Positions 34,195 to 42,950 are shown, counted from the stretch's first letter. The stretch: 64,000 nucleotides of DNA from BA4 sp044376575 (GCA_044376575.1 JBILKR010000014.1:1-64000), one strand, 5' to 3'. The notes: generated from the letters alone by a model not told the origin. Made by a program: numbers and translations.

Positions 34195-34719
34195 TCAAAA
34201 TTGCAAAAATTTATTGATATGATTCTTCATGGCCTGGATGGTAGATTCATCTGTAATCTTTTTATTTTGATCCATTAGTGAATATATTCTTGAGATGGGC
34301 AATTGATAAGGCATAACCTGCACTCCCAAATAATTCAATACACCCGTAAGATGATCCATTCCTCTCAGATTTCCTGCCCTGCCACTTGAAATACCAACCA
34401 GTGCCGCTTTCTTTCCTTTAAAAACTGATGGATCAATAGTATCAATCAATGCTTTTACAATTCCGGGATAACTTCCGTTATATTCTGGAATTAAAAAAAC
34501 ATATTTTTCCGGCTCTACAAAGTATGTTTTCAACATATTGTTAAATTCGTTTGAGGGCTTTCCAAATATGGAATTGTCTAATAAAAAGGAAGTTGGAAGA
34601 TTTCTTAAATCAAATAACCTCATTTCTTCATTATATTCTTTAGATAACTGAATATAAAGTTCAGAAAATAAAATAGATAGATTGTCTTTTCGGTAAGTTC
34701 CTGAGATGATTGAAATCAT
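34195..34719 (-). CDS. NADPH-dependent FMN reductase-family protein
   Basis: 174-residue flavodoxin-like protein. The phosphate-binding loop is at the N-terminus (ISGTYRKDNLS), with FLIPEYNGSYPGIVKALID and GKKAALVGISSGRAGNLRG as the second and third conserved blocks. These mark the NAD(P)H:FMN/quinone/chromate reductase family. First gene of the minus-strand series that continues through DoxX-like and tspO. The electron acceptor is not known. Confidence 0.88.
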   Translation of the reverse strand: MISIISGTYRKDNLSILFSELYIQLSKEYNEEMRLFDLRNLPTSFLLDNSIFGKPSNEFNNMLKTYFVEPEKYVFLIPEYNGSYPGIVKALIDTIDPSVFKGKKAALVGISSGRAGNLRGMDHLTGVLNYLGVQVMPYQLPISRIYSLMDQNKKITDESTIQAMKNHINKFLQF

Positions 34720-34795
34720 TTTTATTGTTAATTCAGCGGTTCAACATGTTAAAAAAAACGACAGAACAATTAGTGCTACAGATATGTCGTTGTAG

Positions 34796-34803
34796 TACCT
34801 TTG
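34796..34803 (+). promoter_or_regulatory. -7 element of parAB promoter
   Basis: TACCTTTG, 63 bases before the parA ATG, matches TAnnTTTG. A clear -33 TTG at normal spacing is not seen. Confidence 0.5.
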
Positions 34804-34866
34804 AATAGACTAAACAACGAATAGCAAAGATAGTTTAGTGATTTAATTTAAAGCAAGGTAATAAAC

Positions 34867-35685
34867 ATGGGAAAAGTAATATCCATTGCAAATCAAAAAG
34901 GAGGGGTTGGAAAAACTACAACTGCTATCAATCTATCAGCAGGTTTGGCGGTGCTGGAATATAAAACTTTGATTATTGATGCTGATCCGCAGGCCAACGC
35001 CACATCGGGTGTGGGCTTTGATCATAAAAATATCAAAACGAGTATATACGAATGCGTATTGAATGAGGTTGATCCTAAGGAAATCATACTTCAAACGAAA
35101 ACTCCTAACCTCGATATTATTCCTGCACATATTGATCTTGTTGGTGCTGAAATTGAACTTATCAATTTACCCAACAGGGAGAAAATGATGAAAGGAGCGA
35201 TTGATAAGATTAAAAATGATTATGATTTTATTATTATCGATTGTTCTCCATCGTTGGGATTAATCACTGTGAATTCACTTTCAGCATCAGATTCAGTGAT
35301 TGTTCCTGTACAATGTGAATATTTTGCACTTGAAGGGTTGGGGAAATTATTAAACACAATTAAAATAGTTCAATCTAGGTTAAATCCTGATTTAGAAATT
35401 GAAGGAATTTTACTCACCATGTATGATAAGCGTTTACGACTTTCAAATCAAGTGGTAGAGGATGTGAGAACACATTTTCAGGATATGGTTTTTGAAACTA
35501 TCATTTCAAGAAATACAACCTTGGGAGAAGCCCCAAGTTTTGGAGAGTCTGTGATTATGTATGATGCAGAATCACGTGGTGCACAAAGTTATTTGGATTT
35601 AGCCAGAGAGGTATTGCAAAAAAATAATATGATTCAGGTTGATCCGTCTGTAAAAAAATCGAATACTGAAGAAGATGACAAATAA
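34867..35685 (+). CDS. parA: Chromosome-partitioning ATPase ParA/Soj
   Basis: 272-residue Walker-type ATPase that forms a nucleoid-bound gradient to move ParB-parS complexes. The deviant Walker A is IANQKGGVGKTTTAINL at residues 6 to 22, followed by IDADPQANATSG, the Walker B IIIDCSPSLG and the DNA-binding C-terminal basic residues. It lacks an N-terminal HTH, so it is the chromosomal Soj type. It overlaps parB by 11 bases. Confidence 0.95.
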   Translation: MGKVISIANQKGGVGKTTTAINLSAGLAVLEYKTLIIDADPQANATSGVGFDHKNIKTSIYECVLNEVDPKEIILQTKTPNLDIIPAHIDLVGAEIELINLPNREKMMKGAIDKIKNDYDFIIIDCSPSLGLITVNSLSASDSVIVPVQCEYFALEGLGKLLNTIKIVQSRLNPDLEIEGILLTMYDKRLRLSNQVVEDVRTHFQDMVFETIISRNTTLGEAPSFGESVIMYDAESRGAQSYLDLAREVLQKNNMIQVDPSVKKSNTEEDDK

Positions 35686-36595
35686 TCGAAAACAAGCATT
35701 GGGTAAAGGCTTGAGCGCCTTGCTATCCGGAGCAACTTCAGAAGAAGAAGTATTGACAAAAGTATCCGCAGGAGCGTTAGGTTCTTCTGTAGCTATGGTA
35801 AATGTAAAATTTATTGAAACCAATCCATTTCAACCTCGTACTGAGTTTGAACAGGAAGCACTGGAAGAGCTCGCAGAATCGATCAAAATACATGGTATTA
35901 TTCAGCCGATTACTTTAAGAAAAATCAACGACCAGAAATTTCAGCTCATTTCCGGAGAAAGAAGATTTCGTGCTTCTCAAATGGCAGGTCTTAATGAAGT
36001 TCCAGCATATGTTCGAACTGCTGATGATCAGTCGATGCTTGAAATGGCTTTGATTGAAAATATTCAGCGTGAAGACTTGAATGCCATTGAGGTAGCTTTC
36101 AGTTATCAGCGTTTAATGGACGAGTGTAAGTTAACACAGGAGCAGTTAAGTAACAGGGTAGCTAAGAAAAGATCTACCATCACCAATTATCTTCGCCTAT
36201 TGAAATTACCGGTTGAAATTCAACAGGGAATCAAGCAAGGTAAAATTACAATGGGTCACGCCCGCGCTATTATTAATGCCGGTGATGAAAAAGTACAGTT
36301 AAAAATCTATCAGCAAATTTTAGATGAAGGGTTAAGTGTGCGTCAGGTAGAAGAGTTGGCAAGAAAAAAAGATGCTGAAAAATCTCCCAAATCTAAAAAA
36401 CCGGAACCGTTTACACCTGTTGAAAATGAAGATACCGAACGAACTAAAACATTCAAATTATACGGAGATAAACTTTCTTCTATTATCAATCATCCCATCC
36501 AGATTCAACAGGGAAAAGAAGGAAGAGGTCGAATAATGATCGAGTTTGAAAACGATGAACAACTTGAAAAAATCATCGAGTTTTTTGATAAATAA
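35675..36595 (+). CDS. parB: Chromosome-partitioning protein ParB
   Basis: 306-residue CTP-dependent parS-binding clamp. N-terminal RKQALGKGLSALLSG interacts with ParA. The ParB/CTPase core has NPFQPRTEFEQEALEELAESI and ISGERRFRASQMAGLNEVPAYV. An HTH follows (LTQEQLSNRVAKKRSTITNYLRLLKLP), and the C-terminal dimerisation domain ends at EKIIEFFDK. No canonical parS palindrome was found by eye in the window. Confidence 0.95.
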   Translation: MTNNRKQALGKGLSALLSGATSEEEVLTKVSAGALGSSVAMVNVKFIETNPFQPRTEFEQEALEELAESIKIHGIIQPITLRKINDQKFQLISGERRFRASQMAGLNEVPAYVRTADDQSMLEMALIENIQREDLNAIEVAFSYQRLMDECKLTQEQLSNRVAKKRSTITNYLRLLKLPVEIQQGIKQGKITMGHARAIINAGDEKVQLKIYQQILDEGLSVRQVEELARKKDAEKSPKSKKPEPFTPVENEDTERTKTFKLYGDKLSSIINHPIQIQQGKEGRGRIMIEFENDEQLEKIIEFFDK

Positions 36596-36605
36596 TAATT
36601 AAAAT

Positions 36606-36636
36606 AAAAAAGGTGAATTTTAAATTCACCTTTTTT
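36606..36636. terminator. Bidirectional terminator between parB and the SKYD-repeat gene
   Basis: AAAAAAGGTGAATTT and AAATTCACCTTTTTT form a 15-base perfect inverted repeat with a one-base centre, flanked by A and T runs, between two convergent genes. Confidence 0.88.
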
Positions 36637-36639
36637 ATT

Positions 36640-36981
36640 TTAATACATCAAATGTTTTTTGCCATTGTTTCTCCAACCAGCATCATACTTGCTATCTGCA
36701 AAAAATATAATTAAGTCAGCATCATACTTGCTGTCTACAAAATAAATCACTTTTTTAGCATCGTACTTGCTGTTGGCAAAAAACCATACTCCGTTGTTAT
36801 CTCCACAATCATATTTACTACTTGCTTTATAAACAACAAGATCAGCATCATATTTACTACTGGCAACAAACACTTTCACATTTGCATCATACTTGCTATT
36901 TGCTGAAAAAACAGCTTGAGCATTTAATTGCGATATAGCAATAACGTTAAAAATCAGTGTGATTAAAATTATTTTTTTCAT
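36640..36981 (-). CDS. Exported SKYD-repeat protein, probable septoil-knot (DUF6150) family
   Basis: 113 residues with a signal peptide (first 22, ending NAQ). The mature part is six repeats centred on SKYD at residues 29, 42, 55, 71, 84 and 97, that is three repeats of 13, a 3-residue insertion, and three more of 13. Each has the form (A/D)SKYDAxxxVxFV, a polar turn plus a short strand of alternating hydrophobics. From memory this repeat (SKYDADLVVY...) defines the DUF6150/Septknot family, for which a 7_1 knotted fold is reported. That assignment is recollection, not a search. Function unknown. Monocistronic, convergent with parB. Confidence 0.72.
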   Translation of the reverse strand: MKKIILITLIFNVIAISQLNAQAVFSANSKYDANVKVFVASSKYDADLVVYKASSKYDCGDNNGVWFFANSKYDAKKVIYFVDSKYDADLIIFFADSKYDAGWRNNGKKHLMY

Positions 36982-37085
36982 AATGTACTTTTATGTAAAG
37001 ATATAACTACGCAACATAAATTATTATTTTTTGAATGTAAAAACTTCGCTACGAATTCCTATTTTCGTGCAAAACAATCTCCATC

Positions 37086-38447
37086 ATGTGGTATCAGAAC
37101 ATATTAGAAACCATCGGTAATACACCTTTAGTTAAAATAAACAGACTTACATCGCATATTCCGGCAACGGTTTTAGCAAAAGTAGAAACTTTTAATCCTG
37201 GAAATTCTATTAAAGACCGTATGGCGCTGAAAATGATTGAAGATGCCGAAAAATCAGGTGTTTTAAAGCCAGGTGGTACTATCATTGAAGGAACTTCCGG
37301 TAATACGGGAATGGGATTGGCCATGGCGGCGATTATTAAAGGATACAAATGTATTTTTACAACAACAGATAAACAAAGTAAAGAAAAAGTTGATGCCTTG
37401 CGTGCCTTCGGTGCGGAAGTTATTGTTTGTCCTACAAATGTTGATCCTGAAGACCCACGTTCATATTATTCTGTTTCATCACGTCTGGTGAATGAAGTAC
37501 CCAATGCATGGAAACCCAATCAGTATGATAATTTATCAAACCGTCAGGCGCATTATGAAACTACGGGACCTGAACTTTGGAATCAAACGGAAGGTAAAAT
37601 AACTCACCTTGTTGCAGGTGTTGGTACCGGAGGCACAATTACCGGAACAGGGATGTATTTAAAAGAGCAAAACCCGAACATACAGGTCTTGGGAATTGAT
37701 ACCTATGGATCAGTTTTTAAAAAGTATAAGGAGACAGGAATATTTGATAAAAATGAAATCTACCCTTATGTAACAGAAGGTATCGGTGAAGATTTTTTAC
37801 CGCAGAATGTAGATTTCAATACGATTGATCATTTTGAAAAAGTAACTGACAAGGATGCTGCAGTGATGACTCGCAGAATTGTAAAAGAAGAAGGAATATG
37901 GGTTGGAAATTCTTCCGGATCAGCCATGCAGGGTTTGATTCAGATGTCCGATCGATTTAAGAAAGACGATGTAGTGGTAGTTATTTTTGTGGATCATGGA
38001 ACGCGTTACCTGGGTAAGATGTTTAATGATGACTGGATGATTAAAATGGGTTATCTCAATTCAACAGGATTGAAAGCCAGTGATATCATCGCTTCTTCAC
38101 GTCAGACGGAACTGATGAGCATTGATGTGAATGAAAAAATAGAAACTGCTGTTCAATGGATGGCTCAGTATGATTATTCGCAAATACCGGTTACAGACCA
38201 GGGTAGAATAATTGGCACCATCCATGAAAAGAAAATCTTTGCTGAACTTGTTTCTAATCCTGCAGTTAAAAATGCACACATTCGTGACCTGATGAATGAT
38301 GCATTGCCTTTTGTGGATATAACCACATCATGCAGTGCTTTGTCTAAAATGATGGATGATAATGTTCCCGCGGTCTTAGTAAGGGATTTTAAAACGGATA
38401 AAAACTATATCATTACACGTTCAGATTTATTACGCATTTTGTTGTAA
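37086..38447 (+). CDS. Cystathionine beta-synthase (PLP domain plus CBS pair)
   Basis: 453 residues. The fold-type II PLP domain has ETIGNTPLVKINRL, the Schiff-base lysine in FNPGNSIKDRMALKM, the substrate loop IIEGTSGNTGMGLAM and the phosphate-binding GVGTGGTITGTG. A CBS-domain pair fills residues about 335-453 (MSIDVNEKIETAVQWM and VPAVLVRDFKTDKNYII). This domain order is that of cystathionine beta-synthase, condensing serine and homocysteine in reverse transsulfuration, although a cysteine-synthase activity cannot be excluded. Downstream genes follow at short spacing. Confidence 0.9.
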   Translation: MWYQNILETIGNTPLVKINRLTSHIPATVLAKVETFNPGNSIKDRMALKMIEDAEKSGVLKPGGTIIEGTSGNTGMGLAMAAIIKGYKCIFTTTDKQSKEKVDALRAFGAEVIVCPTNVDPEDPRSYYSVSSRLVNEVPNAWKPNQYDNLSNRQAHYETTGPELWNQTEGKITHLVAGVGTGGTITGTGMYLKEQNPNIQVLGIDTYGSVFKKYKETGIFDKNEIYPYVTEGIGEDFLPQNVDFNTIDHFEKVTDKDAAVMTRRIVKEEGIWVGNSSGSAMQGLIQMSDRFKKDDVVVVIFVDHGTRYLGKMFNDDWMIKMGYLNSTGLKASDIIASSRQTELMSIDVNEKIETAVQWMAQYDYSQIPVTDQGRIIGTIHEKKIFAELVSNPAVKNAHIRDLMNDALPFVDITTSCSALSKMMDDNVPAVLVRDFKTDKNYIITRSDLLRILL

Positions 38448-38479
38448 TAATCAGACTGATAAATATTGTATTAAAGAAT

Positions 38480-39286
38480 ATGCCGGTTGCATTGTTAAAT
38501 TATAAAGATCAGATGGATTATGTGATTTCTGTTCCCCAACAGCTAAAACGCATAGTATCTCTGGTTCCTTCCCAAACTGAATTTTTATGCGACCTTGGAC
38601 TGGAAAATCAAATTGTAGGGATTACTAAATTCTGTATTCATCCCAATTCCTGTTTTCAGTCAAAAGTAAGGGTGGGTGGTACAAAGGATTTTAATTTTGA
38701 AACCATTAAACTTCTTCAGCCGGATATTATCATAGCCAATAAAGAAGAAAACGAAAAAGATTTATTATTTAAATTAAAGCAAAAGTATCCTGTTTGGATC
38801 AGTGATATTATTAACCTTGAACAATCGTTAGACATGATGTTCAGATTAGGTGAGATGTTTCAGAAAAAACAGGAAGCTGCTTCTATAGTAAATCAAATTG
38901 CTGATCAGTTTTCAGCATTAAAACCACTGACTCAATCCAAAAGAGTTGCTTATTTTATTTGGAGAAAACCATATATGTCAGTCAATAAGGATACATTTAT
39001 TCACGATATGCTTCAACGGTGCGGGTTTGAAAATTGCTTTGCCATGTCAACTACACGCTATCCTTCTGTAACTGCAGAAGATTTGAAGGCAGCAGATCCT
39101 GAAATAATATTTTTATCATCGGAGCCATATCCTTTTCAGCAAAAACATTTTGAAGAAATACGAAATGTTTGTCCGCAAGCCCGAATATTTCTGGTGAATG
39201 GTGAAATGTTTAGCTGGTATGGTTCACGGCTGATGAAGTCGCCGGCTTATTTTAATAAGCTGTGTGATAAAATTCAATCCCAATAA
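38480..39286 (+). CDS. BtuF/FhuD-like helical-backbone metal receptor, no signal peptide
   Basis: 268 residues matching periplasmic cobalamin/siderophore binding proteins: KRIVSLVPSQTEFLCDLGLENQIVGIT, VRVGGTKDFNFETIKLLQPDIIIA and the second lobe with CGFENCFA, VTAEDLKAADPEIIFLSSEPYPF. The N-terminus is MPVALLNYKDQMDYVISVPQQ, with no signal peptide or lipobox, so the protein is predicted to be cytoplasmic. No ABC transporter genes adjoin. Cytoplasmic homologues of this type are common in Bacteroidota but their ligand is unknown to me. Confidence 0.8.
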   Translation: MPVALLNYKDQMDYVISVPQQLKRIVSLVPSQTEFLCDLGLENQIVGITKFCIHPNSCFQSKVRVGGTKDFNFETIKLLQPDIIIANKEENEKDLLFKLKQKYPVWISDIINLEQSLDMMFRLGEMFQKKQEAASIVNQIADQFSALKPLTQSKRVAYFIWRKPYMSVNKDTFIHDMLQRCGFENCFAMSTTRYPSVTAEDLKAADPEIIFLSSEPYPFQQKHFEEIRNVCPQARIFLVNGEMFSWYGSRLMKSPAYFNKLCDKIQSQ

Positions 39287-39291
39287 ATTTG
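39284..39291 (+). promoter_or_regulatory. -7 element in front of lptE
   Basis: TAAATTTG overlaps the stop codon of the BtuF-like gene, 14 bases before the lptE ATG at 39305. The predicted leader is very short. No good -33 seen. Confidence 0.4.
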
Positions 39292-39304
39292 TATCTTGTC
39301 ATTC

Positions 39305-39811
39305 ATGCGTTTTACTGCAGTATTTTATATCGTTTTCTTATCTGTGCTTTTAACAGGTTGTAAGGTCAATATTTCGTTGACTGGCGCATCTATTCCTGAA
39401 AATGTTTCTACCGTAACCATTGAATATTTTGAAAATCAGGCTGCCCTTACCAACCCAAATTTTCCTCAGCAAATGACGGAAGCCTTGCGCGATAAATTTA
39501 TTTCACAAACCCGATTGCAGTTGAGAAATACTAATGGTGATATTCAGTTCAAAGGATACATTACGGGCTATCAGACAGCGCCGGTTTCAGTTACCGGAAA
39601 TGATCAGGCTTCCCTGAACAGGTTGACCATTACTGTTGCTGTTGAGTTTCAAAATACAAAAGATGAAAAACAAAATTTTAAGCAATCCTTCACCCGTTTT
39701 GCAGATTTTTCAGCATCTCAAAACCTTTCGCAGGTTGAACAACAATTGATGACTGAAATTACAAGCCAGTTAGTTCAGGATATATTTAACAGGGCATTCT
39801 TAGACTGGTAA
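39305..39811 (+). CDS. lptE: LptE-like LPS-assembly lipoprotein
   Basis: About 168-residue lipoprotein (lipobox LLTGC, Cys at residue 17) with the LptE-type beta-alpha fold: SLTGASIPENVSTVTIEYFENQA, LRDKFISQTRLQL, GDIQFKGYITGYQTAPVSVTG and the C-terminal amphipathic helix LTSQLVQDIFNRAFLDW-like segment. It plugs the LptD barrel that inserts LPS in the outer membrane. A TTG at 39296 is in frame, but the ATG at 39305 gives the correct signal peptide. In this phylum it is commonly followed by a small helical protein and secG, as here. Confidence 0.88.
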   Translation: MRFTAVFYIVFLSVLLTGCKVNISLTGASIPENVSTVTIEYFENQAALTNPNFPQQMTEALRDKFISQTRLQLRNTNGDIQFKGYITGYQTAPVSVTGNDQASLNRLTITVAVEFQNTKDEKQNFKQSFTRFADFSASQNLSQVEQQLMTEITSQLVQDIFNRAFLDW

Positions 39812-39916
39812 TGACTGAAAACACTCACTTTTAGACCACAAAACAAAATTTTTTATTCACATTTCCCCATTTTTATTTATCTTGCATTGAATTAACAAGA
39901 GATTGTTTATAATATT

Positions 39917-40348
39917 ATGTTGTCAAATTCTTTTACAGTTGCGGCTTACAATATTGAAGAACTGGAAGGTGCGCCTTCTGTGTCTGTAAATGCATCGGAA
40001 GAAAATACTTTTCTCGGCTGGCTCGAATTATGCAAAGGTGATGAGCCTATGAAATGGACTCGTTTTTCAAAACAAAAACAAATCATAGAACAATTCATAC
40101 AAACAGAACCCAAAATTCAGCCGGTTAAAGGCGTATTGAATGAATTACGTGATTTTGAAGCTGATGTAAAGTCCAGCAAGAAAGATATCAATGCAATGAT
40201 TGTATCTGAAACACTCGCTAAAATATATTATCAGCAAAAAAAATATAGCCTCTGCATTGATACCTATCGTCAGTTAAGTTTGGTGAATCCTGAAAAAAGT
40301 ACTTACTTTGCCTCCCTGATAAAAAAAATAGAAAAAGAAATCGTTTAA
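39917..40348 (+). CDS. Small helical protein, TPR-like C-terminus, in the lptE-secG cluster
   Basis: 143 residues, no signal peptide. The C-terminal third (SETLAKIYYQQKKYSLCIDTYRQLSLVNPEKSTYFASLIKKIE) is one tetratricopeptide-like helical pair. The N-terminal part is acidic and lacks recognisable motifs. Its position between lptE and secG is, as I recall, conserved in Bacteroidota, so a role in envelope biogenesis can be suggested but not shown. Confidence 0.65.
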   Translation: MLSNSFTVAAYNIEELEGAPSVSVNASEENTFLGWLELCKGDEPMKWTRFSKQKQIIEQFIQTEPKIQPVKGVLNELRDFEADVKSSKKDINAMIVSETLAKIYYQQKKYSLCIDTYRQLSLVNPEKSTYFASLIKKIEKEIV

Positions 40349-40352
40349 ATTA

Positions 40353-40715
40353 TTGATTATGTCTATAGTATTTACCATTCTTATTATGATTACCGCAGTA
40401 TTATTGATACTGGTGGTTTTGATACAAAATTCTAAAGGAGGCGGGTTGGCTTCAAATGTGGGTATTTCCAATCAAATTATGGGTGTTCAAAAAACTACCG
40501 ATTTTGTTGAGAAAGCAACATGGTATTTGATTGGATTGCTTGTAGTATTGGTGATTAGTTCAGGATTCTTCTTTAAATCAACAAGTACAAGAACTGATGG
40601 TAACGCTACGGATGAGATTATTACAAATCTTGAAGTTCCACAGGCGCCTGCTCCTGCAGCACCTGCTGCTCCTCAGGCACCATCAGCACCACAGCCGAAT
40701 GCGCCACAACAATAA
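40353..40715 (+). CDS. secG: Preprotein translocase subunit SecG
   Basis: 120 residues. Two transmembrane helices (VFTILIMITAVLLILVVLIQ and ATWYLIGLLVVLVISSGFFF) flank the conserved cytoplasmic loop NSKGGGLASNVG, followed by a low-complexity Ala/Pro/Gln tail. SecG assists SecYEG cycling. It starts 4 bases after the upstream gene's stop and is followed by a terminator. Confidence 0.93.
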   Translation: MIMSIVFTILIMITAVLLILVVLIQNSKGGGLASNVGISNQIMGVQKTTDFVEKATWYLIGLLVVLVISSGFFFKSTSTRTDGNATDEIITNLEVPQAPAPAAPAAPQAPSAPQPNAPQQ

Positions 40716-40720
40716 TTATC

Positions 40721-40745
40721 AAATCCCCGAAAGGGGATTTTTTTT
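40721..40745 (+). terminator. Rho-independent terminator after secG
   Basis: AAATCCCC (40721-40728), loop GAAA, GGGGATTT (40733-40740), then T5: a strong GNRA-capped hairpin that separates secG from groES. Confidence 0.9.
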
Positions 40746-40751
40746 GTCATC

Positions 40752-40780
40752 TTGTCAGCAAGAAACTGACAGTATGTTTG
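40752..40780 (+). promoter_or_regulatory. groESL promoter with internal inverted repeat
   Basis: TTG at 40752-40754, 18-base spacer, TATGTTTG at 40773-40780. The spacer holds an inverted repeat TGTCAG (40753-40758)-N7-CTGACA (40766-40771), a candidate operator. It is not the CIRCE element (TTAGCACTC-N9-GAGTGCTAA). A leader of about 110 bases follows. Confidence 0.6.
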
Positions 40781-40895
40781 TGCTCAGCAGTACACATGTG
40801 AAAAATTGTCCTTTTTTTTAGCCGGAAACAATTTGGCATAATTCATGAAATGATTTAGCGCGAAAAATAAATCGTTAAACTTAAAATTATCGTAT

Positions 40896-41174
40896 ATGAG
40901 TAAATTAAATGTAAAACCATTACACGACAGAGTGATTGTAGAGCCTGCAGCAGCAGAGGAAAAAACAGCCAGTGGAATCATTATCCCTGACACAGCTAAA
41001 GAAAAGCCAATGCGCGGATCAATTGTAGCGGTAGGAAATGGGAAAAAAGATGAGCCGATGACGGTTAAAGTCGGAGATACTGTACTATATGGTAAATATT
41101 CAGGAACAGAAATTCAGATTGATGGGAATGATTACCTGATTATGCGTGAAAGCGATATTCTGGCAATTATTTAA
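40896..41174 (+). CDS. groES: Co-chaperonin GroES
   Basis: 92-residue lid of the GroEL chamber. Standard features: LNVKPLHDRVIVEP, the mobile loop EEKTASGIIIPDTAKEKPMRG with the IIIP tripeptide that docks on GroEL, and GDTVLYGKYSGTEI. First gene of the groESL operon with its own promoter 116 bases upstream. Confidence 0.98.
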   Translation: MSKLNVKPLHDRVIVEPAAAEEKTASGIIIPDTAKEKPMRGSIVAVGNGKKDEPMTVKVGDTVLYGKYSGTEIQIDGNDYLIMRESDILAII

Positions 41175-41222
41175 TGTTGTTGAAAGTTAAATTAAAATCA
41201 TAATAAATAAAATTATATAGAT

Positions 41223-42854
41223 ATGGCAAAGCAAATCACATTTGACGTAGAAGCACGCGAGAAATTAAAGAAAGGTGTTGATGCATTAGCAAATGCAGTA
41301 AAAGTAACCTTAGGTCCTAAGGGAAGAAATGTAATTATCGATAAAAAGTTTGGAGCTCCGGCCATTACTAAAGATGGAGTAACGGTAGCTAAAGAAATTG
41401 AACTGGCTGAACCTATTGAAAACATGGGTGCACAGATGGTAAAAGAAGTAGCTTCCAAAACTGCTGATATCGCCGGTGATGGAACAACTACAGCTACTGT
41501 ATTGGCACAAGCCGTTGTTACTGCAGGTTTAAAACATGTTGCTGCCGGTGCTAATCCTATGGATTTAAAGCGTGGTATTGACAAGGCCGTGGAAACAGTT
41601 GTAAACTCATTACATAAAATGAGTAAAAAAGTTGGTGATGATACCAAGAAAATTGAGCAGGTTGCTACCATCTCTGCAAACAACGATAGTTTTATCGGTA
41701 AATTAATTGCAGATGCCATGGCTAAAGTTGGTCATGAAGGTGTTATCACTGTGGAGGAAGCAAAAGGAACTGAAACTGAAGTGAAAGTGGTAGAGGGTAT
41801 GCAGTTTGACAGAGGATATTTGTCGCCTTACTTTGTTACCAATCCGGATAAAATGGAAGCAGAACTGGAAAATGCATGGTTGCTGATTTATGACAAGAAA
41901 ATTTCATCCATGAAGGAATTGCTTCCGGTTTTGGAAAAGACGGCACAAACTGGCAAACCATTATTAATCATTTCTGAAGAAGTAGATGGTGAAGCTTTGG
42001 CTACATTGGTTGTAAATAAATTGAGAGGAACTTTGAAAGTGGCTGCTGTTAAAGCTCCTGGATTCGGAGATCGCAGAAAAGCTATGCTTGAAGATATCGC
42101 AATTCTAACAGGTGGTATCGTTATTTCAGAAGAAAGAGGATATAAGTTGGAAAATGCTGACCTTACTTACTTAGGTAAAGCAGAAAAAGTGATGATTGAT
42201 AAAGACAACACAACCATTATCAACGGTGCCGGTAAAGCAGAAGATATCAAGGCTCGTGTGTCTCAGATCAAAGCACAAATAGAAACTACTACTTCTGATT
42301 ATGATAAAGAAAAATTACAGGAGCGTTTGGCAAAATTAGCCGGTGGAGTTGCTGTATTGTATGTTGGTGCTGCTACTGAAGTTGAAATGAAAGAAAAGAA
42401 AGACCGTGTGGATGATGCATTGCATGCAACACGCGCAGCTGTTCAGGAAGGAATCGTTCCCGGTGGAGGTGTTGCTTACATTCGTTGTATTGAAGCCCTT
42501 GAAAAATTAAAAGGTGATAATGAAGATGAAAGCTTTGGTATCAACATCGTGAAAAGAGCACTTGAAGAGCCTTTACGTCAGATTGTTGCGAATGCCGGTC
42601 TGGAAGGTTCCATTGTAATACAGAAAGTAAGAGAAGGCAAGAACGATTTTGGATATAATGCACGTACTGAAACGTATGAAAATATGTATGATGCTGGTGT
42701 AATTGATCCGACGAAAGTAAGCCGCGTAGCATTAGAAAATGCATCTTCTATTGCATCTATGCTCTTAACTACAGAGTGTGTATTAAGTGAGATTAAAGAA
42801 GATAAGCCTGCAATGCCCCCTATGCCGGGTGGTATGGGTGGAATGGATTATTAA
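41223..42854 (+). CDS. groEL: Chaperonin GroEL
   Basis: 543-residue 60-kDa chaperonin. Visible: VTLGPKGRNVIIDK, the ATP-binding GDGTTTATVLAQ, PGFGDRRKAMLEDIAILTGG, the conserved GGGVAYIRCIEAL, and a GGM-type C-terminal tail (MPPMPGGMGGMDY). Only one groEL copy is in the window. Followed by a strong terminator. Confidence 0.98.
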   Translation: MAKQITFDVEAREKLKKGVDALANAVKVTLGPKGRNVIIDKKFGAPAITKDGVTVAKEIELAEPIENMGAQMVKEVASKTADIAGDGTTTATVLAQAVVTAGLKHVAAGANPMDLKRGIDKAVETVVNSLHKMSKKVGDDTKKIEQVATISANNDSFIGKLIADAMAKVGHEGVITVEEAKGTETEVKVVEGMQFDRGYLSPYFVTNPDKMEAELENAWLLIYDKKISSMKELLPVLEKTAQTGKPLLIISEEVDGEALATLVVNKLRGTLKVAAVKAPGFGDRRKAMLEDIAILTGGIVISEERGYKLENADLTYLGKAEKVMIDKDNTTIINGAGKAEDIKARVSQIKAQIETTTSDYDKEKLQERLAKLAGGVAVLYVGAATEVEMKEKKDRVDDALHATRAAVQEGIVPGGGVAYIRCIEALEKLKGDNEDESFGINIVKRALEEPLRQIVANAGLEGSIVIQKVREGKNDFGYNARTETYENMYDAGVIDPTKVSRVALENASSIASMLLTTECVLSEIKEDKPAMPPMPGGMGGMDY

Positions 42855-42874
42855 TAATTCATTTCTGATTATTG

Positions 42875-42907
42875 AAAAGGCGAACCAACTTGGTTCGCCT
42901 TTTTTTA
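42875..42907 (+). terminator. Rho-independent terminator after groEL
   Basis: AAAAGGCGAACCAA and TTGGTTCGCCTTTT are perfect 14-base complements around one base, running into a T tract. Confidence 0.9.
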
Positions 42908-42950
42908 TTCCGAATATTTCCTACGATTCATTCACTCTGCTACAAGTTCC

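Noticed and set aside
36640..36981. DNA repeats resembling a CRISPR or tandem array
   Set aside because: The repeated GCATCATA-type units are codons for SKYDA in an intact reading frame with a signal peptide; there are no spacers.
40831..40850. Sigma-54-like TGGCAT-N5 sequence upstream of groES
   Set aside because: The -12 element (TTGC) is absent at the required spacing, and a better TTG-N18-TATGTTTG promoter lies upstream.
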